Source: Hondaea fermentalgiana
Taxonomy: Eukaryota > Sar > Bigyra > Thraustochytrida > Thraustochytriidae
Length of the DNA: 13,665 bases
Direction of reading: 5' to 3'
Assembly: GCA_014084085.1 (NCBI GenBank)
Contig: NPFB01000222.1
Span: forward strand, 1 to 13,665
Within the stretch, counting starts at the first letter, position 1; every line of letters begins with the position of its first letter. The translations under genes and the position numbers were made by a program. Below are positions 1 to 7,223 of the stretch, in pieces. The notes beneath the pieces are model-generated. The model ran no database searches. It was not told where the DNA came from and worked only from the letters and a program-made list of their open reading frames with translations.

Positions 1-135
1 CGCGGCCGCCGCCGCCGACACCGCGTCCGCGCCGCCGCCCGCGCCGTGCGCCCGCCGCGCGCGCACCTCGCCGCCCTCGCCCGGCCGCGCGCGCTTCATG
101 CTCTCGCGCGCCGCCTCGTCCTCGGCCGCCTCGGC

Positions 136-170
136 TCTGTCTGTCTGTCTGTCTGCTCTGCTCTGCTCTG
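136..170 (+). repeat. (TCTG)5 followed by (CTCTG)3
   Basis: Two adjoining pyrimidine-rich microsatellites with units of 4 and 5 bp, exact copies. Confidence 0.85.
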
Positions 171-232
171 CTTGCTCCGCCTGCTCTGCGCCGCTGCGCC
201 GCGAGTCCCGGGCTGCCCCCCCGACCGCGTCC

Positions 233-350
233 GGGAAAGAAAGCGGGAAGCGAAGAACGGGAGAACGGAGGAAGGAACGAAAGAACGGGCGAAAAGCCTG
301 CGAGAAGAAAGAAAAGAAAAGAAAAGAAAAGAGGGGGAGATCGAGCCGCC
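233..350 (+). repeat. Purine-rich tract with (GAAAA)n
   Basis: About 118 bp that is mostly G and A on the plus strand, including a GAAAA/AAAAG run at about 310-331 followed by GAGGGGGAGA. Such homopurine sections can form triplex or R-loop structures; here only the composition is seen. Confidence 0.75.
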
Positions 351-615
351 CTTCTGAATCCACGCGCGCCTCGCCGCCGCGAGCTTGCTTGCTTGCTTGG
401 GCTCCGCCTGCCCAGGGCTCGGCTTTGGAGGGCGCTGTCTGCGCGAGATGGACGGTCAGCCAGCTATGTGGCCTCGCCTTGCCTTGGGAGGAGAAAGGGA
501 GGGAGGAGCCGCTCGGCTCCACGTAGTTTGTTTGTGGCTTGGCCTTGATTGATGGCCGATGGAGAGGGATGAATGCTCTCAAGAACTGGCTGGCGGCGAC
601 AAGGACCAAAGCTCG

Positions 616-645
616 CCTTGCCTTGCCTTGCCTTGCTTTGCTTTG
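616..645 (+). repeat. (CCTTG)4 then (CTTTG)2
   Basis: Exact 5-bp units with a one-base variant block at the end, consistent with slippage and point change. Confidence 0.85.
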
Positions 646-710
646 CCTTCGGGTCCGGGCGAGCTCGCTTCGCCTGCGACCACGGCTCCCTTCGCTTTCT
701 CCCGCGCCAC

Positions 711-731
711 CTGCCTGCCTGCCTGCCTGCC
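711..731 (+). repeat. (CTGC)5 microsatellite
   Basis: Five exact tetranucleotide copies. The same GCTG/CAGC family recurs in other flanks of this window in both orientations. Confidence 0.85.
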
Positions 732-856
732 GCGCACGATCGACAGATAGGTTTGCGCTGCGCGTCTTTGATTTGAATCCCGCCGGCCGGTGCTTTTCGC
801 TGCACTGCCAGAATCGCCGCGCGCCGCACGCCTTCCTCCTCTGCGCCTCCTGCGCT

Positions 857-910
857 CGCCTTCTCCGCTCCGCCCGCCTTCTCCGCTCCGCTCGCCTTCT
901 CCGCTCCGCT
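857..910 (+). repeat. 18-bp minisatellite x3
   Basis: Three abutting copies of an 18-bp unit beginning CGCCTTCTCCGCTCCGC; the last base is C in copy 1 and T in copies 2 and 3. As a multiple of three it keeps the shadow frames open, which helps explain the long but meaningless open frames across this section. Confidence 0.9.
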
Positions 911-1420
911 CGCTGCCGCGCTGCCCGCGCTGCGTGCGCTGCGAAGGCGGTTTGTCGCCGCCTCGCTCTCTCCTTTCCTCGTCTTGTGTCGCCTCTATTC
1001 CTTCCTTCCTCCCCTCCTTCCTCCCTCCCTCCTCCGCCAGCCCCGCCTCGCTGCGCCCTCCGCCTTGCGTTCCTTCCCTCCTCGTCTCACTTCCTGCCTG
1101 CGTCGTTCCCTCTCCTTCCCCCTCTCTCTCGGCGCCTGCGCCGCTCTCTCTCGGCACCCGCGCCTCCGCAACCCATTTTGGCCCTCCCACTCGGCTCCTC
1201 CTCGCCCGCGCCGGTTGTTGACTTTTCAGGGGTGGAAACCGAGGCCTTGGGCTCCTTACTTCCCGCGCCTCACACATTGCCTGGCAGGCGAGCCGCCTGC
1301 AAGGCAACTAACAGCGACCAACTGCAGCAGCAGCTCACGCAGCGGCAGGGAAGGTAAGGTGAGGTAAGCGCTGGCCCGCTGTGCGCGGCGGCCGAGGTCC
1401 GGGAGCCTCGGCGCGGGGGC

Positions 1421-1483
1421 GGTTTGCGGCACTTGCGGCCGGTTTTGCGGCACTTGCGGCCGGGTTTGCGGCACTTGCGGCGC
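1421..1483 (+). repeat. 21-bp minisatellite x3
   Basis: Three abutting 21-bp copies (1421-1441, 1442-1462, 1463-1483) sharing the core TTGCGGCACTTGC. Diverged pieces (CTTGGGCCGG, ACTTGCGGCC) follow to about 1536, and an inverted copy of the core lies at 1561-1573. Confidence 0.9.
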
Positions 1484-1560
1484 GGGGCGGCGGGATTCTC
1501 CACTTGGGCCGGCGTATTCCCGACTTGCGGCCGCGGATAGACCAGTGCCGGCGCGCGGCA

Positions 1561-1573
1561 GCAAGTGCCGCAA
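1561..1573 (-). repeat. Inverted 13-bp copy of the 21-bp repeat core
   Basis: GCAAGTGCCGCAA is the exact reverse complement of the 13-bp core carried three times at 1424-1436, 1445-1457 and 1466-1478. A transcript could pair this arm with any of the three upstream arms. Confidence 0.75.
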
Positions 1574-1824
1574 GCAGGGCTTGCGCGCCGTGGAAAGCGC
1601 TGCACGCGCTTTACAGCGCCGCGGCGCCCGCCACATACTCAACCTATGCGCGGCGCGGCTGCGAGGCGAGGCGCTGCACTGGCCGGGGCGACTGACCGTG
1701 CAGGCGCGCGGGCGTACGATCGCGCTCGTGCACGTCGCGCCCCGCCCGGCCTCGCCTCGCCTCTCGCCGCGGAGACGGGCGGCCCGGCTTGAACTTTTTC
1801 AAAACCGCGGCGGCGACCACGGCG

Positions 1825-1848
1825 CGCTCGCGCTCGCGCTCGCGCCCG
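1825..1848 (+). repeat. (CGCTCG)3 hexamer run
   Basis: Three exact hexamers followed by a CGCCCG variant copy. Confidence 0.8.
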
Positions 1849-2085
1849 CGCTGCTGCGCCATGCGCTGCTGCTCGCGTCAGCCAGGCGGAGAAGGTATCA
1901 ATCATCGTGCTCGCTTTGCGTTACGCGCCCGGGAAGATGTCGGCCTCGACGCGGCGGAGCCGCACCCGGAAGCGAGCCCCGCGCGCTGTGCTGCACCGCT
2001 GCCGCTGCAGCTGCAGCTGCTCCTTCCCGCCGCGCCGCACCGCGCCGCCACGCAGACACACACACTCACGCGTCACGTCGCGTCG

Positions 2086-2110
2086 CCTCGCCTCGCCTCG
2101 CCTCGCCTCG
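2086..2110 (+). repeat. (CCTCG)5 pentamer run
   Basis: Five exact copies, flanked by the variants CGTCG and CGTCC. Confidence 0.85.
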
Positions 2111-2195
2111 CGTCCGCGGGCGTACGATTCGCGCGGCACGGCGCATCGCAGGGCAGGCAGGGCAAGGCAGCGCGTGTGCGCCTTGCTTTGCGTGG

Positions 2196-2262
2196 CTTCT
2201 CCTTTCTTTCCATTTCCTTCCTTTCTTTCCTTGTTTCTTGTTTTCTTTCCTGCCTGTGCCCC
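2196..2262 (+). repeat. Pyrimidine tract rich in CTTTC/TTCC
   Basis: Roughly 67 bp almost free of A, with interleaved TTTC, TTCC and TTTTC units. Low complexity; no gene signal. Confidence 0.7.
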
Positions 2263-2441
2263 TCGTCCATTTCATACTAGCAGTGGCAGAAGGCTAGACA
2301 CCGCCCGTCAGTGACGCTGCAATCCGGGAAGAAGAGCGCCCGACTTCGCTGCGAAAAGCCGCCACTGCCGTCCTCCTGAAGGCGACGGGGCCTCCGCCTC
2401 GCCCCGCCTCGCGCCGCCCCGCTTCGCCTCGAGTCGATCAC

Positions 2442-2502
2442 GGTCTCGGTCTCGGTGCTGGTCTCGGTCTCGAGCTCGGTCTCGCGCTTGGTCTCGCGCT
2501 TG
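2442..2502 (+). repeat. Imperfect GGTCTCG / GCGCTTGGTCTC repeats
   Basis: Repeated GGTCTCG blocks separated by TGCTG, AGCTC and CGCTT spacers. It is an imperfect tandem array with no coding meaning that I can see. Confidence 0.7.
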
Positions 2503-3383
2503 GGCGGGCCGGGTTACTAACTATCTTGGTCGGTCTTGGACTCGGTTGTGGCAGCAGCCACTGCCAGCTGCAGCAGCCGCGTGGCCTTTGGGCCAGATGT
2601 GCGACACGCGTCGCGGAGCTGCAGCAGGGCGGGAGGAGGCCGCTCGCCGTGAGCGAGTGCGCGCGGAGCGCGCGGAGCGCTTTTCGTCGGGCGGACTGGG
2701 CTCAGCTCGCCGCTTCTGGGTGCTCGTGCGTGCTTGTGCTTGAGCGAGCTCCTTATTTGCATAGAACAGGATGGATAGAAGAAGGGGCAGCAGCTAGTTA
2801 GTGCCTGGGTCACCCTCCGCAAGACCGCGAATGCAGCGCGGAAAAGCGGCAGGCAGCAGCGGCAGGCAGGAGCAGCTACGGCGGACGGAAAAGTCCGCAA
2901 CGCGCAAGTATTTTCACTCCTTCGCGCGCAGGACGTTCGTTCATTGCTGCTGCCAACACGACCAGCCACCATCGAAAACCATGCTCCAAGAACAAACTTC
3001 GCGGTCCGCCGCGTCGCCTCCGGCCGCCTCTTTTCTGCCCGCTGCGGTGCAATCGATCCGCACAACCATCGACCGCCCTCCTGCCTGCACTGCTTGCGGT
3101 GCTGCTGCCAACGGTGATGATCATTCCCCATCGTTGCACAAATCCTGCCTTCGGGTGGTCTTCGTTTACCTACAGTGCTTGCCCGTCTGTCTTTGCGTGG
3201 CCTGCCGGTGCAGCTTTCTCCCGCCAAAGCCGGCGCCGGCGAGGGAGGGGGGCTCTCTGCGAGTCCCGCCGACTCGCAGCGTGCCCCCTCCCCGGGCGAC
3301 GGCGCCAAGGCCGCCTCCTTTAGAGCACCAGCAGCTTCCCGGCCGAGGGGAATAACATAAATGCACAGCAGCAGCAGCGCAGC

Positions 3384-3410
3384 GCGACGCGACGCGACGC
3401 GAGGCGACGC
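3384..3410 (+). repeat. (GCGAC)n pentamer run
   Basis: Four GCGAC units interrupted by one GCGAG variant, directly after a short CAGCAG run. It lies 325 bp beyond the TBC stop codon. Confidence 0.85.
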
Positions 3411-3445
3411 AAGGCAAACGAACGCAATTCGTCCCGTTGGGGCCT

Positions 3446-3463
3446 GGCTGGCTGGCTGGCTGG
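3446..3463 (+). repeat. (GGCT)4 microsatellite
   Basis: Four exact GGCT units. On the other strand this is the AGCC/CAGC family seen at 10348-10426 and 11147-11167. Confidence 0.85.
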
Positions 3464-3734
3464 TAGGCTGAACGAGTCGGGTCGCATTACTGCCAGGCTG
3501 ACTGACTACTGACTGACTCAATGGCTGGCCAGTGGGTCGCAGTCGGCGGCCGGTCTCGGCCTCTGCGCGGTTGCGTTGCAAGAGTTTCCTTTCATTATGA
3601 CACAGCTGAGCCAGAAAGACCCAACCGAATCGCAGAACCTGCGTGCAGGACCTCACTCACTTGCTCAAAGAGCAAAAGCATGGCAAGAAGATGAAAAGAA
3701 AAGTTTCCAACGATAGCGTTGCATCTAATCCAAG

Positions 3735-6170
3735 CTAGTCAAGCATGGCCGCCTTGAGAGAGCGCCGCAAGCTCCACAAGCCCGCCGAAACGCTCGGCAC
3801 GGCTGCAGCCATGGCCGAGACCAGGGTGTTCTGAGGGCGAGCGTCCACGCGAAGTTGGTCGGCCTGAATGCTGGCGGCCACCTCGAGAATCTCATCCACG
3901 TCCGTCATCGGGTACTTTTGTAATATCTGCAGCGCGCCTGCAAAGTCGCTGCGCAGAAGCTCGACGCGCTGAAGATAAATCATGGCGCAGCAGCAATCCA
4001 GCAAAAAGTCGAAACGCTTTGCGTCCGCAAAAAGGCTGTCCCACAACCGCACCGTGTCCGGAAGCGGGAGCTCCCGCGAAAGCAGCGTTGTGATCCAGCG
4101 CAGTGCGAAAAACTGCGGATTCATCTCCAACTTGTCCAAATGGTCCGCAACGGCAGGGTCTACGCGTCGCACGCGCGCCATGAGTTGCTGACCTCGACCG
4201 CGAATTCCGCCCGCGTCCACGTCCATGCCTTGCATATACAGGTCGCGCATCTCTCCCATCACCGTACACAGACAGAAAAAGGCGTCCGCCTCGTAGTTTT
4301 CCTCGAGGGCAAAAGCACCAAGGTCCACTTCGCGTCGACCTCGCGCGTCCTCCTCGCAGTGGTCAAGCGATGGAGATCCAAACGCAAAGAGGATGGGTGC
4401 CAGTAACTCGTTCATGCCCTGCACATAACGGATGGCAGGGTTAAGCTTGGCGTAAATGTACAAAATGCGCTCCATCACCTCGCACCGCGCTTCTGCGAAA
4501 AAGTGAAAGCCTGGATGCGTGCGCTGCACGTCCTTCCAGATTGTCTCGCGCAACTCCTCATCCTCCTCGTCTTCTGAAGTGTTTGACCTCGCGCTTGATC
4601 TTCTTTCTCCCCTCGCCGTTCCCGCCGCCAACGACGATAACGACGACGACACTGACATTTCGCGCTCGTTTGGCCTTGCCGTCAAAACTGAGGATAAGGG
4701 ATCATCCTCGTCATCATCGCTGGCACCCTGACGTGTTTCCTTCGCGCCATCCCCAACGTTACCAGCGATTAACAAGGGGCTTTCTAGCTCGACAGCTTGC
4801 TGCTCGACGAGACTTGTCGTTCGTGAATTAACTTCTTGTGCCGACGCAGAACTAGCGTCGCCACTCTTGCCAAGGTTAGTGTTCACATCTGATACATTCG
4901 GGACGCTACTCGTCTCTCGTGGCTCCAGAGACCTAGGTCCTGCTTCCATATCCTTGCCCGCCGCCTCGTTATTCACGACCAAAGATTTCTTGGCAACATC
5001 ACCCTTGTCGTTCAACTCCAATCTATCCACTACGCCACAAGTGACTTTTCCGCCCTCGTCACCATCATCGTTACTATTGTTCTCCACAATATTACTGTCC
5101 ACACCATGGTGGTGGTGGTGGTGGTGGTCGTCGTCGTCAGGGTCATCATCGAGGTCGTCGTTAAAGGCGCTGCCCACGGATTCCTGAATTGTTGACTCCG
5201 ACACAAGCGATTGCCGCGACTGTTTCTGATGCTGCTGTTGTCGGGGCGGCGGAGAGGGAAAGTCTTGCTCCCACCATCCCTGTCCTTTGAGACGTGAAGG
5301 TCGCGTTGACACCTGCTCGACGTCTGCCTGTGATGGCGACGCCTCCGTACGGCCAATGCGCCCAAACTCTCGCCTGTACTCATTGTACAAGGTCCGCTTG
5401 CGTTGCAAGGTTTCGTGCCAGCTCCCTTTATCCGGCGAAAGCAGGCCCAGTAAGATGCGCCAATACACTGGACGATACCGCTCTGCAAGCCCATGAAAGG
5501 CGACCTCGCGGATCTCTTCAATCGACCCCGACACGAGAGCTTCCACGTGCATGTCCAAGATCTGCTCTTGTCGAGTCCTCGGCACGACCACATAGTTGTT
5601 GCCCGACGCAGGAGGCTGCGACTGCGATGCAGAACTTGACTGTGTTCGAGATCTAAATCGCCTTAGCTCCGGTGGTGGTCCCGGCTTGCGCACAAACTTC
5701 AGGCGTAGCGGCCGCTCCACGCGGAGTCGCTGCAGCACGTTGCGATAGTCTGTGCACGCTTCGATCGGCGTCTCGCCGATTTGGACAAGCTGGTCATATC
5801 TTCGCAGGCCTCGCTCATGGGCCAAATTACCTTCGGTTACTGCTGTCACTACGACAATGAAGGCGTCGACGGCTTCATTCGCGTCGGACCCCTCTTCTTC
5901 GTTCTTCCCAGGCTCCTTGGGCAGGTCCGGGTGCTGGAAGGATTTCACTGTGGCTCCAAGACGGGTATCGTCGATGAGCTCGAGCGAGATCACCTGCTCG
6001 CCATCCTGCGACGTTAGCGGCGATGCTGGCGGGACGGCCTCCGCATCTTGCGCGTCGATCGTTCCCCGTCGCTGTGCAGTCTGTGCGTCTCCCCCCGTCG
6101 CCGCCGCCGCCGCCGTCTCCGCGAGGTCGTCGTCGCCGCCGCCGCCGGCTACGGTCCGCTGCTCCGCCAT
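3735..6170 (-). CDS. TBC1D13: PDZ-TBC Rab GTPase-activating protein, TBC1D13-like
   Basis: Intronless 811-residue frame ending in TAG. TBC proteins speed GTP hydrolysis by Rab GTPases on membranes; animal TBC1D13 acts on Rab35 in endosomal recycling. Seen in the protein: an acidic/Ala-rich N-terminus; a PDZ fold at about 58-162 (loop TRLGATVKSF, later GLRRYDQLVQIGETPIEA); the first part of a TBC domain at about 196-270 (RPVYWRILLGLL, then WHETLQRKRTLYNEYRREF); a Ser/Asp/Glu-rich insert at about 271-537 with Asp4-His7 at 345-355; and the catalytic TBC part at about 540-768. The arginine finger IxxDxxR is I544-D547-R550 (IWKDVQR) and the glutamine finger YxQ is Y582-Q584 (YVQGMNEL), so it should be an active GAP. 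Strong TBC1D13 signatures are RILYIYAKLNPAIRYVQGMNE, NPQFFALRW and WDSLFADAKRFDFLL. The frame stays open upstream to an ATG at 6542, but that extension is Arg/Ala-rich and overlaps the COMMD start. The ATG at 6170 (GGACATGG) has a good Kozak context and precedes the acidic N-terminus. The family call is firm; the Rab35 target is inferred. Confidence 0.93.
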   Translation of the reverse strand: MAEQRTVAGGGGDDDLAETAAAAATGGDAQTAQRRGTIDAQDAEAVPPASPLTSQDGEQVISLELIDDTRLGATVKSFQHPDLPKEPGKNEEEGSDANEAVDAFIVVVTAVTEGNLAHERGLRRYDQLVQIGETPIEACTDYRNVLQRLRVERPLRLKFVRKPGPPPELRRFRSRTQSSSASQSQPPASGNNYVVVPRTRQEQILDMHVEALVSGSIEEIREVAFHGLAERYRPVYWRILLGLLSPDKGSWHETLQRKRTLYNEYRREFGRIGRTEASPSQADVEQVSTRPSRLKGQGWWEQDFPSPPPRQQQHQKQSRQSLVSESTIQESVGSAFNDDLDDDPDDDDHHHHHHHGVDSNIVENNSNDDGDEGGKVTCGVVDRLELNDKGDVAKKSLVVNNEAAGKDMEAGPRSLEPRETSSVPNVSDVNTNLGKSGDASSASAQEVNSRTTSLVEQQAVELESPLLIAGNVGDGAKETRQGASDDDEDDPLSSVLTARPNEREMSVSSSLSSLAAGTARGERRSSARSNTSEDEEDEELRETIWKDVQRTHPGFHFFAEARCEVMERILYIYAKLNPAIRYVQGMNELLAPILFAFGSPSLDHCEEDARGRREVDLGAFALEENYEADAFFCLCTVMGEMRDLYMQGMDVDAGGIRGRGQQLMARVRRVDPAVADHLDKLEMNPQFFALRWITTLLSRELPLPDTVRLWDSLFADAKRFDFLLDCCCAMIYLQRVELLRSDFAGALQILQKYPMTDVDEILEVAASIQADQLRVDARPQNTLVSAMAAAVPSVSAGLWSLRRSLKAAMLD
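5106..5138 (-). repeat. Coding trinucleotide repeat giving Asp4-His7
   Basis: On the gene strand this is four GAC codons, then six CAC and one CAT, inside the disordered insert of the TBC protein (residues 345-355). The nearly pure codon repeat implies replication slippage as its origin and probable length variation between strains. Similar codon runs, (GCC)5 at 6100-6114 and mixed GTC/GCC at 6127-6149, encode the Ala and Gly/Asp runs near the N-terminus. Confidence 0.85.
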
Positions 6171-6343
6171 GTCCGGCGGCCAGGCAGGCCAGGCAAGTCG
6201 CCTGCGCGCGCGGGGCGCGCGTGCGCGACGCAGGCCACGCCAAGCTGCTTCTCCGCGTCCCTCGGCAGCCGCGCCGCGCCTGGCAGCGCGAGAGTCGAGC
6301 GCCCTGCCGGCCGAGCGCGAGGCTATTCCGAGACTGGTACTCG

Positions 6344-6363
6344 CAGACCAGACCAGACCAGAC
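6344..6363 (+). repeat. CAGAC x4 tandem repeat in divergent spacer
   Basis: Four exact copies of the pentamer CAGAC, followed by a degenerate TCGACGAGAC. It lies midway between the two start codons, where clustered factor-binding sites would be expected, but it could equally be slippage. Confidence 0.7.
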
Positions 6364-6443
6364 TCGACGAGACTACATCGCTTTTTGCGTGCAGGTTCTT
6401 TGGTGCGTCCCAGGCCCGGAGACCGGCCTGGCGCGCCTGCCGG

Positions 6444-6462
6444 GCGCGCGCGCGCGCGCGCG
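6444..6462. repeat. Alternating (GC)n tract
   Basis: About nine GC dinucleotides in a row, 33 bp upstream of the COMMD start. Alternating purine-pyrimidine GC is the classic Z-DNA-prone sequence; any role near this promoter is inference. Confidence 0.7.
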
Positions 6463-6494
6463 GAGGCCGGCTGCCGGCCCTGCTGCCGTCCGCG

Positions 6495-7223
6495 ATGCAG
6501 GCGCCGGCGGAGACGCTGTCGTCGAGCTCGGGCGCGAGACATGAGGGCGACATGGATATCCTGCGCGAGGCCTCGCGACGACGCGAGGCCGCCTCGGCGC
6601 CGCGCACCTTCGTGGGGCGCAGGCAGGAGGGCGGGATCGCCGCGCCGCTGCTGGCCGCGCTCGACGGCCTCGTCGAGCTCGACGAGCCCGCGCTCGCGAA
6701 CATCCTGGACGCAGCGCTCGAAAGGCTGCTGTCAGATGAAGGAAAAGAGGCGGGAAAGCCGCAAGCGGATTACATGACGGCGGCGAAAGAAGACCAGCGC
6801 CTCGTGTCCGGCATGTACTTGTTGACGCGGGAAGCGGCGCGTCAACGTGTTCCTCGCGAGGTCACGCGACGAGACTTGGTCTTGCTTGGTTTTTCCGAGG
6901 GCTTTGCGGAGACATTTGCGAAGCGGCTTCACGCCGCGCATGCTCGCATCGAGACCCGCGCACTGAGCAATCGACCGGGACACACGCATTTGCAGGACCT
7001 CGAGTGGCACGTCAGGCGTTCAAAGGCGTCGGGAGAGCCGCAGATAATGCTGGCTTTTCGTACCGCGAGCGGAGAAGCGCAACATTTTTCGACAAGTGTC
7101 GAGGCCTTTCAAGAGCTTCGTTACGCAACCGCCAAAGCCCTCGAGCAGCTTTACGACCTCGAGGGCCATCCAATGATGCGAATTATGGCATCAATTGATG
7201 CGGATGAGCGAGTTGCCATGTGA
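6495..7223 (+). CDS. COMMD5: COMM domain-containing protein, COMMD5-like
   Basis: Intronless 242-residue frame. COMMD proteins assemble as a hetero-decamer with CCDC22/CCDC93 and Retriever (Commander), which recycles membrane cargo from endosomes. Seen here: a basic, disordered N-terminus (1-45); a helical N-terminal region (about 46-160, e.g. RLVSGMYLLTREAARQRVP); then a C-terminal COMM domain (about 166-230) opening with LQDLEWHV (conserved Trp171), followed by the strands PQIMLAFRT and QHFSTS and the helix VEAFQELRYATAKALEQL. The FQELRY-x-x-A-x-x-L-x-x-x-x-DLE pattern is closest to COMMD5 as I remember it. Length is near the family's usual 195-225 residues plus a slightly long N-terminus. 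Oddities: the usual WRVD is WHVR, and the loop after it is short. The ATG at 6495 is the first in the spacer that avoids an Arg-rich lead; an alternative in-frame ATG at 6552 (GACATGG) has a better Kozak context and would drop 19 residues. It is divergent from the TBC gene. The family is sure; the COMMD5 subtype is likely but not proven. Confidence 0.86.
   Translation: MQAPAETLSSSSGARHEGDMDILREASRRREAASAPRTFVGRRQEGGIAAPLLAALDGLVELDEPALANILDAALERLLSDEGKEAGKPQADYMTAAKEDQRLVSGMYLLTREAARQRVPREVTRRDLVLLGFSEGFAETFAKRLHAAHARIETRALSNRPGHTHLQDLEWHVRRSKASGEPQIMLAFRTASGEAQHFSTSVEAFQELRYATAKALEQLYDLEGHPMMRIMASIDADERVAM

Larger units (their letters stand above)
1..3734. other. GC-rich, repeat-laden stretch with no supported gene
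   Basis: Open frames here reach 379 residues, but their translations are runs of Arg, Ala, Pro, Ser and Leu dictated by base composition and by the tandem repeats, and none shows a domain I recognise. CpG is not depleted. The strand carries long purine-rich (about 233-350) and pyrimidine-rich (about 840-1210, 2196-2262) sections. The part next to the TBC gene (about 3660-3734) must hold that gene's 3' end; I see no AATAAA there on the minus strand. An untranslated RNA or heavily spliced exons cannot be excluded. Confidence 0.6.
6171..6494. promoter_or_regulatory. Divergent (bidirectional) promoter region between TBC and COMMD genes
   Basis: This 324-bp spacer separates two start codons facing away from each other, so both promoters and both 5' leaders must lie here unless there are upstream 5'UTR introns. 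It is very GC- and CpG-rich, with no clear TATA or CCAAT box that I can see on either strand. That fits a TATA-less bidirectional promoter. It holds a CAGAC x4 run (6344-6363) and an alternating GC run (6444-6462). Both genes' frames remain open through it by chance of high GC, which is why neither start can be set from stops alone. Promoter role is inferred from position. Confidence 0.6.

Noticed and set aside
770..781. TTTGAATCCCGC, part of a tRNA T-loop consensus
   Set aside because: No acceptor stem, anticodon arm or D-loop GG can be arranged around it.
539..1357. 272-residue plus-strand open frame
   Set aside because: It translates the pyrimidine-rich and 18-bp repeat block (RSARLL x3, PPSSLPPPP); the opposite strand is open over the same stretch with a Gly/Arg/Glu-rich product. 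Composition explains both.
2296..2309. ACACCGCCCGTCA, the universal small-subunit rRNA 3' motif
   Set aside because: Only about 13 bases match; the sequence on both sides does not resemble helix 44/45 of 16S, 18S or mitochondrial SSU rRNA, so chance in GC-rich DNA is the better reading.
2514..2521. TACTAAC, the yeast branch-point box
   Set aside because: No matching donor or coding exon nearby, and the box lies in a repeat-rich spacer.
2517..3656. 379-residue minus-strand open frame just beyond the TBC stop
   Set aside because: Translation is Arg/Ala/Ser/Pro-rich; blocks such as QPTSQPASQAP come straight from the tetranucleotide repeats. No domain or coherent hydrophobic pattern, and high GC makes long chance frames common.
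6171..6542. 124-residue N-terminal extension of the TBC frame
   Set aside because: Strongly Arg/Ala-rich, overlaps the COMMD start on the other strand, and a well-contexted ATG at 6170 begins the acidic N-terminus that precedes the PDZ domain.
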